A stretch of 59,047 nucleotides of DNA from the NCBI GenBank assembly GCA_905479295.1, contig CAJQLY010000022.1, positions 1-59,047 on the forward strand, written 5' to 3'. A program made the position numbers and the translations under genes. This DNA is from an uncultured Gammaproteobacteria bacterium (GTDB taxonomy: Bacteria; Pseudomonadota; Gammaproteobacteria; UBA4575). Under the pieces are notes generated by a model. That model was given only the letters and a program-made list of their open reading frames with translations, ran no database searches and was not told the origin of the DNA. This document shows positions 1 through 10,329 of this stretch, piece by piece. Each line of letters begins with the position of its first letter. Positions within the stretch are counted from its first letter, which is position 1.

Positions 1-103
1 GATTCAATCTTAAATTCTTTAGCCATATTCTTATCGATTTCGTAAAAATGCAGTATGATTCCTGCTGCATTGCGGTTTACACAACTTTAGGACACCTACG
101 TCA

Positions 104-1288
104 TTGAACATCAAACTAGCCTCTCGTGTTGGCAGAATCAAACCCTCTCCGACCCTCGCCGTCACCGCTAAAGCGGTTCAGCTACGACAGCAGGGTGTCG
201 ACGTTATCAACCTCGCCGTTGGTGAGCCTGATTTTGATACGCCAGAGAACATTAAGGCCGCTGCACACCGTGCAATGCAGGCCGGTAAGACCAAATATAC
301 ACCGGTTGCAGGCACTGCCAGCCTGAAACAAGCCATCATCAACAAGTTTGAGCAAGACAACAAGCTTAGCTACAGCAATAAAGAGATCTTAGTCTCTAAT
401 GGTGGTAAACAAAGTTTCTACAATCTGTGCCAAGCACTGATTGATAAAGATGATGAAGTCATCATCCCTGCACCTTACTGGGTATCCTATCCCGACATGG
501 TGTTATTAGCCGATGGCACACCAATCTTCATACAAGCAGGGCAAGAACAGCAGTTCAAGATCACTGCCGACCAACTCGCAGCGGCGATTACCCCACGCAC
601 TAAGCTCTTTGTTATTAATAGCCCATCTAACCCGACTGGTGTTTGTTATAACAAGACTGAATTAATAGCGTTAGCAGAAGTGCTAAAACAGCATCCTCAA
701 GTTTGGATTGCAACCGACGATATGTATGAGCATATCCTTTTCGGTCAGCGTGCGTTCGTTAATATCTTAAACACCTGCCCAGAACTGAAAGATCGTACTA
801 TCGTTATGAACGGTGTTTCCAAGGCCTACTCTATGACCGGTTGGCGTATTGGCTATGCTGCAGGACCAGTAGAAATCATCGGCCCTATGAGTAATATCCA
901 GTCACAGAGCACCTCAAACCCAAGCTCGATCTCACAAGAGGCTGCTGAGGAAGCGCTAACTGGACCACAAGACTTTGTGCAGATGATGTCGAACGATTTT
1001 GAGCAACGACATAACTTTGTTGTCGATGGTCTAAATGCCATTAAGGGCATCTATTGCACCCCTTCACAGGGTACTTTCTATTGCTTTGCTAATATCCAAC
1101 AGGCTATCAGTGATCTTGATGGCATCAACAATGATGTCGAATTTGCGACCTTCCTACTGGAAGAGTGTGGTGTTGCAGTAGTGCCCGGCAGTGCCTTTGG
1201 CCTAGAGGGTTATATGCGCATCTCATTTGCTAACTCACGTGACAATCTAACCGCAGCATTAGCCAAATTAAAAGCGGTATTGGGCTAG
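104..1288 (+). CDS. aspC: Pyridoxal-phosphate aspartate aminotransferase (class I/II)
   Basis: 394 aa ORF; motifs NLAVGEPDFDTPENI, NSPSNPTG, NGVSKAYSMTGWRIGY (PLP lysine) typical of bacterial aspartate aminotransferase Ib. Confidence 0.93.
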   Translation: MNIKLASRVGRIKPSPTLAVTAKAVQLRQQGVDVINLAVGEPDFDTPENIKAAAHRAMQAGKTKYTPVAGTASLKQAIINKFEQDNKLSYSNKEILVSNGGKQSFYNLCQALIDKDDEVIIPAPYWVSYPDMVLLADGTPIFIQAGQEQQFKITADQLAAAITPRTKLFVINSPSNPTGVCYNKTELIALAEVLKQHPQVWIATDDMYEHILFGQRAFVNILNTCPELKDRTIVMNGVSKAYSMTGWRIGYAAGPVEIIGPMSNIQSQSTSNPSSISQEAAEEALTGPQDFVQMMSNDFEQRHNFVVDGLNAIKGIYCTPSQGTFYCFANIQQAISDLDGINNDVEFATFLLEECGVAVVPGSAFGLEGYMRISFANSRDNLTAALAKLKAVLG

Positions 1289-1368
1289 CAAGATTTAAGT
1301 CAGTAAAGACCCACAGATACGAGGGGCTAGTTGGTTCAACTAGCGATAGGAGCTAACAGGGAAGAAAT

Positions 1369-1444
1369 TGGCTCCTCGGGACGGGCTCGAACCGCCGACC
1401 TAGTGATTAACAGTCACCCGCTCTACCAACTGAGCTACCGAGGA
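1369..1444 (-). tRNA. tRNA-Asn(GTT)
   Basis: Reverse complement TCCTCGGTAGCTCAGTTGGTAGAGCGGGTGACTGTTAATCACTAGGTCGGCGGTTCGAGCCCGTCCCGAGGAGCCA folds as a 76-nt cloverleaf; anticodon GTT, encoded CCA. Confidence 0.96.
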
Positions 1445-1784
1445 ACAAAGGAGCGGTGAATGGTACTGATCTAGATCAGCTGGGTCAATAATCAAAACTA
1501 CCGTAAAGCCAATTAATAATGTGAATTTAGCAAAAAAAGCTACTATATACCTCAATTAGTTAATATAATTAAAACTAAGCGCTGGGAAGTAGTAATACTC
1601 CCCCAAACATTATCTAAAAAATATCTGGGTGAATGATCTCTAAATTCTTCAGATCAAATAATACTAATCAAAAAATGTTAGATAAACCTAAATTCGAACA
1701 TGCACTACAACACTGGAAACAATCTGAAAAGCTACATCATCAGAAAAGTGTGCAGACACACCATAAGAAAAAAAAAACAAATCT

Positions 1785-2678
1785 TTGCTTGCAAGATTTG
1801 CTCGTAGAATAAAAAAACTAAAGAAGGCAAGCGTACACTTTTTTTATCTATCTTTTTCATCGTGTAAGAAAATCGGTAAAAAAAAGGCACTTCTATCCCA
1901 GCCTTGCACATACAGAATGCATGTAAAAACCAGCACTAAAGAAAACTCACAGGTCTTGGCGGTTGTTATACATGCATTTTATTTCGATATATTCATACGC
2001 ATACTAGAAAAAACAGCATCTATCAGTACGCCTTATACACTGTATATCACTACTCATCAGGGAATAGCACAAGAAGTATCATCGCATATGAAGTCACTAG
2101 GTCTAGACGCTCATATCGAGGTGTATAACAACAGAGGAAGAGACGTTCTGCCTTTCCTAAAGGTCATTGATTTAATTAAAACCAATGGGCATCAAGTTAT
2201 TTTAAAGTTACACACCAAAAAATCACCGCATATAGCTTTTAATGGGGGACGCATTTGGTGTGACAGCATGGTTGACCAATTACTAGAAAAAAGAATAACT
2301 GGTGAAGCAATTAAGAACTTCATTACTTACCCTACATTAGGTCTCATCGGCCCATCTAACCATCTATACCCCCTATGGCGTAAGGGAGGCATTAATATGC
2401 CGAAAGTCAAAGAGCTAGCGAAAAAAATAGACAACCAAGGTGATATCAGTCAACTGTTTTTTGTTGGTGGCACTATGTTTTATGCCAGAGTCAATATATT
2501 TGATCCATTACTAAAGCTAGATATCAAAAATACTGACTTTGAAGAAGAGCCTATTCCCCTAGATGGCACTTTAGCCCATGTCATTGAGCGAGCTTTTGCA
2601 CTTGCAGTAGATAAAGAGGGGTTAGAAACAGTTGACACTCGATTTATTAAGTCGTTGAATAATCAAGACGCCGCTTAA
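1785..2678 (+). CDS. RgpF-like (rhamnan synthesis protein F family) glycan biosynthesis protein; N-terminus probably split by a frameshift
   Basis: AVVIHAFYFDIFIRIL...YNNRGRDVLPFLKVIDLI...VILKLHTKKSPH resembles RgpF-family proteins; TTG start in an A-rich context; an upstream ORF from 1633 runs into an A10 tract. Confidence 0.7.
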   Translation: MLARFARRIKKLKKASVHFFYLSFSSCKKIGKKKALLSQPCTYRMHVKTSTKENSQVLAVVIHAFYFDIFIRILEKTASISTPYTLYITTHQGIAQEVSSHMKSLGLDAHIEVYNNRGRDVLPFLKVIDLIKTNGHQVILKLHTKKSPHIAFNGGRIWCDSMVDQLLEKRITGEAIKNFITYPTLGLIGPSNHLYPLWRKGGINMPKVKELAKKIDNQGDISQLFFVGGTMFYARVNIFDPLLKLDIKNTDFEEEPIPLDGTLAHVIERAFALAVDKEGLETVDTRFIKSLNNQDAA

Positions 2679-2893
2679 CTACTTTCTCTATATTCAAAGT
2701 AAAAACTTCTATTGGCTCCCAAGCAAGCCGGCCTTGAATATCACTTCAATCAACTGCATCGCAATGATCATGTCTCATTAGTTAATTTCTCCAGTAGCGT
2801 TTCGCTTCTATTTTTGCTCAAAATAGTCTGTTAAAGTACAACTTAAAATTTATAATTCATGTAAAACTTCGCTTATTTAAAGCATTTCGCCAG

Positions 2894-3754
2894 ATGAAAA
2901 ACCTTCTTATTTTCTCCAGCTATTCGGCAGACGGTTCGCTACCGCCTTATGTCTTACATTTACTCAAAAACATACAAAATAGCTGTGCGATCACTAAGAC
3001 CATATTTGTTTGGACCGGACCAAAACTATCCCAGCTAACACACGAAGCCTTGAGAGCGAGCAACACTGAGATTGTTATGCGTGAAAATATTGGCTTTGAC
3101 TTTGCTTCATACAAGCATGCCTTAGCTCGTGAGAACCCTCAAGAATCCGACTATGATGGGATATTTTTTGCCAATGATAGTGTCTACGGTCCCTTTAATA
3201 GCTTAAAGATAGCCGTAGCAGGCCATGAACTATTCGACATTTGGGGTATGACTGATAGCTGGCAACATACTTATCATTTGCAAACCTATTTCTTCTATAT
3301 CAGAAATACTGCATTCCAAGAAATTCAATCATTCTTTCATCAATATGAAATTTACACTGAGCACTCAGATATCGTCAAATATGGAGAAATGAAGCTAGCT
3401 CAGTGGTTTTTAAATCGTGGAAAAAAATTAGGATGCAAATTCACCATAGAAAAGATTGTTGCGCATCATTTAAGTGATAAACCAATTTTAAAATTGATCA
3501 CTAGCCTAAAGTCTATTTTTTCATCCTTCAAAAAATCTAAGCAAGTATTTTTAGACTTTAGCCCAACGAAGAAACTATGGAAAAGCTGTCTGCACGAAGG
3601 ATCGCCCTTTATTAAACGCAAACTATTGGTTGAGAAGAAAAACTATAAGTACCATAAAGAAGAGTGGATCCAAGCGATAAACCCTGGGTATGAAGTCGCA
3701 ACACAACTTGCATATGAATCTGTGACTATCGAGCGTGCAAGAAAAGCCAAATAA
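2894..3754 (+). CDS. RgpF-like (rhamnan synthesis protein F family) protein, second copy
   Basis: MRENIGFDFASYKHAL...YDGIFFANDSVYGPF...IWGMTDSW...LQTYFFYIRNTAF is the RgpF-family signature. Confidence 0.8.
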   Translation: MKNLLIFSSYSADGSLPPYVLHLLKNIQNSCAITKTIFVWTGPKLSQLTHEALRASNTEIVMRENIGFDFASYKHALARENPQESDYDGIFFANDSVYGPFNSLKIAVAGHELFDIWGMTDSWQHTYHLQTYFFYIRNTAFQEIQSFFHQYEIYTEHSDIVKYGEMKLAQWFLNRGKKLGCKFTIEKIVAHHLSDKPILKLITSLKSIFSSFKKSKQVFLDFSPTKKLWKSCLHEGSPFIKRKLLVEKKNYKYHKEEWIQAINPGYEVATQLAYESVTIERARKAK

Positions 3755-3951
3755 ACCTTAACCTCAATTAGTGATCAATTTGGCATTTTTAAAATCCACT
3801 CCCAAGCAGTCCTCGTGTGACAAGATGGTTTTTTTGAATGGCCCATTCAATACCTAGCTCAGCCTCAACACAGTAATACCGTGTCGCCCGATAAACTAGC
3901 TCAGTAAGCACCGCTAAAAAAGATGGCTTACATAAAGTGATCGAACTCAGC

Positions 3952-4830
3952 TTATTTGAAACAATCCATTTTTTTTAGATAAGCTTTAAATGCAGCTCCC
4001 ACTTCGGGGTGCTTTAAACCGTATTCTAAAGTGGCCTGTAGATATCCTAATTTACTACCACAGTCATAACGCCGTCCTTCAAATTCATAGGCATAAACCG
4101 ATTCCTGTTGTAGTTGTTTCACAATCGCATCAGTTAGTTGAATCTCACCACCTGAACCTGGCTGGGTTTCTTCCAACATCTCAAAAATCGAGCTTTCTAA
4201 AATATAACGCCCCACCACAGCTACATTAGAGGGGGCATCTTCTGGTTTTGGTTTTTCCACCAACCCAGATAGTTTCCATAAGCGGTCTTTTGTATTTTGA
4301 CCTGCAACAACGCCATAATTTTTTACATTCTCTAAAGGCACTTTTTGCACCCCAATAACACCACTCTGCTCTTTTTCATACACATCAACCATCTGCTGCA
4401 AACAACTCTTATCACCACCATCGATAAGGTCATCCGCAAGAATAATAGCAAAAGGCTCATCACCAACTACTGACTTACTACACAAAACAGCATGCCCCAG
4501 ACCCAAGGCTTCAGATTGGCGAATATAAATACATGAAATTTCTGGCGGCAGAATATGCTGTACTTCAGCTAGCCGGTCTAACTTACCACTGGCTTCTAAT
4601 TCAGACTCAAGCTCATACGCTTTATCGAAGTGATCAGGAATTGCACGTTTGTTACGGCCAATGATAAAAATTAAGGTATCAATACCAGCATTCACTGCCT
4701 CTTCCGCCGCATATTGAATTAAGGGCTTATCAACAATGGGGAGCATTTCTTTCGGGTTGGCTTTAGTCGCAGGTAAAAAACGCGTACCCAACCCTGCTAC
4801 TGGAAAGACTGCTTTACGAACTTTTTTCAT
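3952..4830 (-). CDS. galU: UTP--glucose-1-phosphate uridylyltransferase
   Basis: [48 protein letters not shown] track extends to 4851, but Met at 4830 is the conserved start. Confidence 0.96.
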   Translation of the reverse strand: MKKVRKAVFPVAGLGTRFLPATKANPKEMLPIVDKPLIQYAAEEAVNAGIDTLIFIIGRNKRAIPDHFDKAYELESELEASGKLDRLAEVQHILPPEISCIYIRQSEALGLGHAVLCSKSVVGDEPFAIILADDLIDGGDKSCLQQMVDVYEKEQSGVIGVQKVPLENVKNYGVVAGQNTKDRLWKLSGLVEKPKPEDAPSNVAVVGRYILESSIFEMLEETQPGSGGEIQLTDAIVKQLQQESVYAYEFEGRRYDCGSKLGYLQATLEYGLKHPEVGAAFKAYLKKMDCFK

Positions 4831-4951
4831 GGCTATTAGACTCAGAGGCATAGTAATAAGAATCAGCTTATTAACTATATATGAATCCCTTAAAAATAGC
4901 AGGATTTAGAGTTAAACCCTGCTACTTAATCGCCTGAATTATCTAGCTTAA

Positions 4952-5230
4952 TTACTCGGTAATCGTCTCTACCACGATCAAATCTTTATTCAGCTCTAAT
5001 GTCGAAATACCAATACCGCGCACCTGCAACAACTGATCTATATCATGATATTCACCATGCTCATCACAGTAGTCAACAATAGCCCTCGCCTTCACCATAC
5101 CGACCTGCTGAAGATTTTCAGCAATCTCTTCAACGTTAGCTTGATTAATATTAATCGGCTGAGCTTGAATGCTGACAGCTCCCAGACAGAGGGCTAAACA
5201 TAACAGTAAGGTTTTACCTATTCTCATCAT
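4952..5230 (-). CDS. comEA: ComEA-type helix-hairpin-helix protein with signal peptide
   Basis: Signal sequence then ININQANVEEIAENLQQVGMVKARAIVDYCDEHG...LLQVRGIG. Confidence 0.88.
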   Translation of the reverse strand: MMRIGKTLLLCLALCLGAVSIQAQPININQANVEEIAENLQQVGMVKARAIVDYCDEHGEYHDIDQLLQVRGIGISTLELNKDLIVVETITE

Positions 5231-5333
5231 TATTCTCCGAAGTTATCGATCGAAAGATACAATATGAGCCTTACGGCTCAACACAAGAACAGTTTAGGTA
5301 GAGTGGAACTAGTCGGTAAGACGCGACAGTGCG

Positions 5334-6068
5334 TTACGCACTAGTGAACGCGGTATAGAATTTCATTAGTGCAGCTTGTGGGTCTTGCGAGCATGTAATT
5401 GGCCTGCCGACAACGATATGCGACACACCAACTGTTTGCGCTTGTTCAGGTGTAAAGATACGATGTTGATCATCCTTAGCATCCTCTGGCAAGCGTATAC
5501 CCGGCGTCACGGTTAAAAACTCAGCCCTATTTTGAGCACGAATAGCAGCCACCTCTTGTGCCGAACAGACCACACCATCACAGCCATGATCAGCAGCCAT
5601 AGTTGCCCAATGATCAACCACTTCTGGAATCTTTCTAGCAACACCAATCTGATGCAACGTATCTTGATCCATCGAAGTCAATACAGTCACCGCAATCAGC
5701 AATGGCGCTGGTCCAGTAGCTTGGCAATCTAAGGCCTCACGTGCAGCTGTAATCATCTTTGGCCCTCCTGAAGCATGGATGTTAACCATCCAGACACCCA
5801 GCTTGCTGGCAGCCGCACAGGCGCTGGCCACTGTATTCGGAATATCATGAAATTTAAGATCAAGAAAAACACGGAACCCCTGTGAAACCAAAGTTTCAAC
5901 CAAGGCTGGACCTGCTGCAACAAAGAGCTCAAAACCAACTTTTAATGCACAGTACTTGGGCTTAAGTTGACGCACAAAGGTAAGCGCTGATTCTGCATCG
6001 GCAAAATCTAAAGCGATAATGACGTAATGATCTTTGGGGAGAGAACTATCTGACATCTGAACTGGCAT
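5334..6068 (-). CDS. pyrF: Orotidine 5'-phosphate decarboxylase
   Basis: IIALDFADAESAL, FLDLKFHDIPNTV, TPGIRLP, HIVVGRPIT motifs. Confidence 0.96.
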   Translation of the reverse strand: MPVQMSDSSLPKDHYVIIALDFADAESALTFVRQLKPKYCALKVGFELFVAAGPALVETLVSQGFRVFLDLKFHDIPNTVASACAAASKLGVWMVNIHASGGPKMITAAREALDCQATGPAPLLIAVTVLTSMDQDTLHQIGVARKIPEVVDHWATMAADHGCDGVVCSAQEVAAIRAQNRAEFLTVTPGIRLPEDAKDDQHRIFTPEQAQTVGVSHIVVGRPITCSQDPQAALMKFYTAFTSA

Positions 6069-6101
6069 TTCCTAGAATTAAAACTGTCCAGTTAGCATGA
6101 A

Positions 6102-6413
6102 TTAGCTTGGATCTTTCTTCAAGCCGTTATTGACGCGTTCGCGCAATTCTTTACCTGGCTTAAAATGTGGCACATATTTTTCGGTAAGCGTGACATTCTC
6201 GCCACTCTTTGGATTGCGCCCAATACGGGGTGGACGAAAGTGCAGTGAAAAACTACCGAATCCACGGATTTCGATACGCTCTCCCGATGAAAGCGCATGA
6301 CTCATTTGCTCAATCATGCTTTTCACCGAAAGTTCGATATCTTTATGCTGCAGGTGCCCCTGCTTCTGAGCGATTTTCTCGATTAATTCTGATTTAGTAA
6401 TCACGTTGCTCAT
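6102..6413 (-). CDS. ihfB: Integration host factor subunit beta
   Basis: HU/IHF family; [27 protein letters not shown]; adjacent to rpsA. Confidence 0.95.
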   Translation of the reverse strand: MSNVITKSELIEKIAQKQGHLQHKDIELSVKSMIEQMSHALSSGERIEIRGFGSFSLHFRPPRIGRNPKSGENVTLTEKYVPHFKPGKELRERVNNGLKKDPS

Positions 6414-6453
6414 TAAGCACATTCCTTAAACGATAGTTCGCTATGCATGGGCT

Positions 6454-8124
6454 TTAAGAATCATCGCTCATCTGTTCTTTCAAGATGTCGCCGAGAGAAG
6501 TGGAAGCACCATCGGAATTAGAATAATCCGACAATACCGCTTGTTCTTCCTGCATTTCCTTGGCTTTAATCGATAGACCGATAGTACGCGTCTTGCGATC
6601 AACACCAATGAACTTAGCCTCAACAGCATCACCGACTTTAAGCACAGTGCTTAGATCTTCGATCTTCTCACGTGCATATTCAGTCGCTTTTAAGACACCT
6701 TCAATACCTTCACCAAGATCGATGATGGCTGCACGTGCATCAACTTCTTTAACGGTACCGTCAAGGATGTTGCCTTTCGAATTACCAGCCATGAACTCAG
6801 ATAGAGGATCTTGATCTAACTGCTTAATACCAAGTGAAATACGCTCACGCTCAGCATCAACTGCCAATACGACTGCTTCAACTTCATCACCCTTCTTGAA
6901 GTTGCGAATAGCATCTTCGCCAGTGTCACTCCAAGAGATATCAGACAAGTGAACCAAGCCATCAATACCACCATCTAGGCCGATAAATACACCGAAGTCG
7001 GTGATTGACTTGATCTGACCACTAACTTTAGCGCCCTTATCATACATCGCAGCAAACTCGTCCCAAGGGTTCGACTTACACTGCTTGATGCCAAGAGAAA
7101 TACGACGACGTTCTTCATCAATATCTAGCACCATGACTTCGACTTCATCACCGAGAGCCACAATCTTCGCTGGGTTGATGTTCTTACTAGTCCAATCCAT
7201 TTCTGAAACGTGAACCAAACCTTCAACACCATCTTCGATCTCAACAAAACAACCGTAGTCAGCAATGTTAGTAACCTTACCAAAGACGCGTGCGCCTTCA
7301 GGGAAACGACGAACTAAATCAGCCCATGGGTCTGATCCCAACTGTTTCAAGCCAAGAGATACGCGGGTCTTCTCTTTATCAAACTTAAGTACTTTAACTT
7401 CGATCTCATCACCGATAGATACAATCTCAGAAGGATGCTTAACACGCTTCCAAGCCATGTCGGTAATATGTAGCAGACCGTCGACACCACCTAAATCTAA
7501 GAACGCACCGTAATCGGTTAGGTTCTTCACGATACCCTTAACGACACTGCCGTCTTGTAGCGTTTCAAGTAATGTCTCACGCTCAGCGCTGTATTCAGTC
7601 TCAACTACGGCACGACGTGATACCACAACGTTGTTACGACGTTGATCTAACTTAATAACCTTAAATTCGAGTTCTTTACCTTCTAGGTAAGTCGTGTCAC
7701 GCACTGGGCGTACATCGACTAATGAGCCAGGAAGGAATGCGCGAATATCTGGTAGTTCAACGGTGAAGCCACCCTTGACCTTGCCAGTGATAATACCAGT
7801 AACCGAATCACCTGATTCGTGGATGCGTTCTAATTCACCCCATGCCTTAGCACGTCTAGCCTTCTCGCGAGATAATTTGGTTTCTCCATAACCATCTTCA
7901 ACAGACTCAAGCGCAACTTCTACGATGTCACCAACATTTACAGTGGTCTCACCACGCTCATTCTTGAATTGGTCAATGGGAATAACGCCTTCAGATTTTA
8001 AGCCGGCGTTAACGACAACAACGTCGTTTCGGATTTCAACAACAACACCATCGATAATGGTGCCGGATTCCATATTTAGACTGGAAAAACTTTCTTCCAG
8101 TAGTTCAGCGAAAGATTCACTCAT
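6454..8124 (-). CDS. rpsA: 30S ribosomal protein S1
   Basis: 556 aa with six S1 repeats (e.g. [31 protein letters not shown]). Confidence 0.97.
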   Translation of the reverse strand: MSESFAELLEESFSSLNMESGTIIDGVVVEIRNDVVVVNAGLKSEGVIPIDQFKNERGETTVNVGDIVEVALESVEDGYGETKLSREKARRAKAWGELERIHESGDSVTGIITGKVKGGFTVELPDIRAFLPGSLVDVRPVRDTTYLEGKELEFKVIKLDQRRNNVVVSRRAVVETEYSAERETLLETLQDGSVVKGIVKNLTDYGAFLDLGGVDGLLHITDMAWKRVKHPSEIVSIGDEIEVKVLKFDKEKTRVSLGLKQLGSDPWADLVRRFPEGARVFGKVTNIADYGCFVEIEDGVEGLVHVSEMDWTSKNINPAKIVALGDEVEVMVLDIDEERRRISLGIKQCKSNPWDEFAAMYDKGAKVSGQIKSITDFGVFIGLDGGIDGLVHLSDISWSDTGEDAIRNFKKGDEVEAVVLAVDAERERISLGIKQLDQDPLSEFMAGNSKGNILDGTVKEVDARAAIIDLGEGIEGVLKATEYAREKIEDLSTVLKVGDAVEAKFIGVDRKTRTIGLSIKAKEMQEEQAVLSDYSNSDGASTSLGDILKEQMSDDS

Positions 8125-8205
8125 AATTTAAGTTAGTTTAAAGATAAAATGTTACGTTAATCGAAGATTGATTCTCTACGGAAAGACAGCCCTTTCAGTA
8201 TCGTT

Positions 8206-8901
8206 TTAATCACGTTCATTTATATGTTTCTGAACGCTTGCAACGACCATTTGAAAGACCTCTTTTTCCGATAATTCTGAGGAATCAATCACCCAAGCAT
8301 CATCAGCTTCTCGCAGCGGTGCCGTAGCACGCGTTCGATCACGTAAATCACGTTCACGAATGCTGGCGAAAAGGGCGTCAAAACTAGCACTAAGCCCTTG
8401 ATTAATCAACTGCTTATATCTCCTCTGCGCGCGTTCTTCACAACTCGCATCCAAAAAGATCTTAAAACTGGCCTGAGTGAAAACCACGGTCCCCATATCT
8501 CGGCCATCAGCAACCAATCCAGGGGGCTGCTGAAAGCTGTGCTGCAATGCCAAGAGCTGCGCTCTAACTGGCGCTAGACTGGCAATTTTAGAGGCCATTG
8601 CGGAACAGGCCTCGGTCCGTAAAAGGGCCTCAACGTTATTCCCGCCGACAAAAGTGGCATAGCCCTCACTTGCTGGAAATTCCAGATCTAAGCTAGCGGC
8701 GAGTTCGGTTAACTGCACCTCATCCTCGGCAGAAACGTCTTTTGCTAAGGCATCCACCGCTAATGCGCGATAAACCGCGCCACTATCAAGGTAGTGCAGG
8801 CCAAAATGCTCTGCTAAATTTTTCGATAGGCTGCCTTTTCCGACACCAGCAGGTCCATCGATAGTAATCGTTAGCGGCTTAGATTCACTCACAGACATCA
8901 A
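8206..8901 (-). CDS. cmk: Cytidylate kinase
   Basis: ITIDGPAGVGKGSLSKNLAEHFGLHYLDSGAVYR. Confidence 0.96.
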   Translation of the reverse strand: MMSVSESKPLTITIDGPAGVGKGSLSKNLAEHFGLHYLDSGAVYRALAVDALAKDVSAEDEVQLTELAASLDLEFPASEGYATFVGGNNVEALLRTEACSAMASKIASLAPVRAQLLALQHSFQQPPGLVADGRDMGTVVFTQASFKIFLDASCEERAQRRYKQLINQGLSASFDALFASIRERDLRDRTRATAPLREADDAWVIDSSELSEKEVFQMVVASVQKHINERD

Positions 8902-10186
8902 TACTCAAGCCAGCATCGCTGGCTAAACGGACAAAATTAGGGAATGAGGTTGCAACATTGGCACAGTCTAGAATTTCAACTGGCTCTTGTGCTGCCAGCG
9001 AAGCCACCGTAAAGGCCATAGCAATCCGATGATCACTACCACTATCGATACAGCCACCACCAATACGACCACCGACGATAGATAAGCCATCAGCAAATTC
9101 CTCATGCGCAACACCTAAGGTCTTCAGACCTTTTGCAACTTGCGCGATACGATCACTCTCCTTCACGCGTAATTCAGCTGCCTCCGTAATCCGTGTAGTC
9201 CCGCTGGCACAAGCAGCAGCAATACAAATAATAGGAAACTCATCAATCGCTGAAGGCACTAACTCGGTCGGCACATCTATCCCCTGCAACTGACTAGCAC
9301 GCGCCACAATCGTTGCCACTGGCTCACCATCGACCAATTGTTGATCACGAATCTCAATATCTGCATTCATCGCCAGCAAGATATCTAACACACCAGTACG
9401 CGTTGGATTCAAACCCACATTAGGCAACACCACTTCGCCACTCTCAGCGATACAGGCTGCGACAATAAAAAAGGCTGCAGAGGAAATATCTGCTGGCACT
9501 TGTAGTGTTCGTCCTTGCCAACTGTGTCCACCACTCACACTAATACGATTACCTTGCTTTTGAATCGGGTGACCAAAGGCCTGCAACATCCGCTCAGTAT
9601 GATCTCGCGTCGCCTTAGGCTCGATCACCGTGGTCTCACCTTGAGCATACAAACCAGCCAAAAGAATCGACGATTTAACCTGTGCACTGGCCACCGGCAA
9701 TTCATATTCTATTGCTTGTAATTGTGTCACTGGTCGCACCTCAACCGGTGGCGTACCACTCTCAGCAGTCACCACATCTGCCCCCATTAGGCCCAGTGGA
9801 TCACAGACACGGCGCATCGGGCGCGTCATCAAAGAATGATCCCCACGCAGGCAACTAGCAAATGCCTGCCCGGCCAATAGGCCAGTCAGCAAGCGAATAG
9901 AAGTGCCTGAATTACCGATATCAAGATCGTCAGCAGGTGCTTTCAATCCATGCTTGCCTACGCCCTGCACCAGCACATCACCATTATCTAACCGTTGGCT
10001 TTGCACACCCATAGCAGCAAACGCATTTAATGTTGCGAGGCAATCCTCACCCTCAAGAAACCCTTGAATACGTGACTCTCCTTCGGCAATAGCGGCAAAC
10101 ATCACGGCACGATGCGAAATTGATTTATCACCAGGCACTTTAAAAGTCCCGGCAAATTCACGTCTAGGTGTGACTAAAAACTTCAA
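8885..10186 (-). CDS. aroA: 3-phosphoshikimate 1-carboxyvinyltransferase (EPSP synthase)
   Basis: PGDKSISHRAVMFAAIAEG, LDIGNSGTSIRLLTGLLAGQ, DHRIAMAF. Confidence 0.97.
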   Translation of the reverse strand: MKFLVTPRREFAGTFKVPGDKSISHRAVMFAAIAEGESRIQGFLEGEDCLATLNAFAAMGVQSQRLDNGDVLVQGVGKHGLKAPADDLDIGNSGTSIRLLTGLLAGQAFASCLRGDHSLMTRPMRRVCDPLGLMGADVVTAESGTPPVEVRPVTQLQAIEYELPVASAQVKSSILLAGLYAQGETTVIEPKATRDHTERMLQAFGHPIQKQGNRISVSGGHSWQGRTLQVPADISSAAFFIVAACIAESGEVVLPNVGLNPTRTGVLDILLAMNADIEIRDQQLVDGEPVATIVARASQLQGIDVPTELVPSAIDEFPIICIAAACASGTTRITEAAELRVKESDRIAQVAKGLKTLGVAHEEFADGLSIVGGRIGGGCIDSGSDHRIAMAFTVASLAAQEPVEILDCANVATSFPNFVRLASDAGLSIDVCE

Positions 10187-10329
10187 GCTCTTACTTCCCT
10201 TAAAAATTAACTAGGTGGATAGCCAACTAATATCTATGGTCAACCCATGAAGACCTACACTCTAATAGGTTTCATCTAATACAGAAGATACATGTCGGCA
10301 GAGGGTTGCAACAGGACAACCGTGATTAC

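Noticed and set aside
1326-1344. GCTAGTTG-GTT-CAACTAGC hairpin as a terminator
   Set aside because: A clean 8-bp stem between aspC and tRNA-Asn, but without a U tract on either strand; a terminator function cannot be supported.
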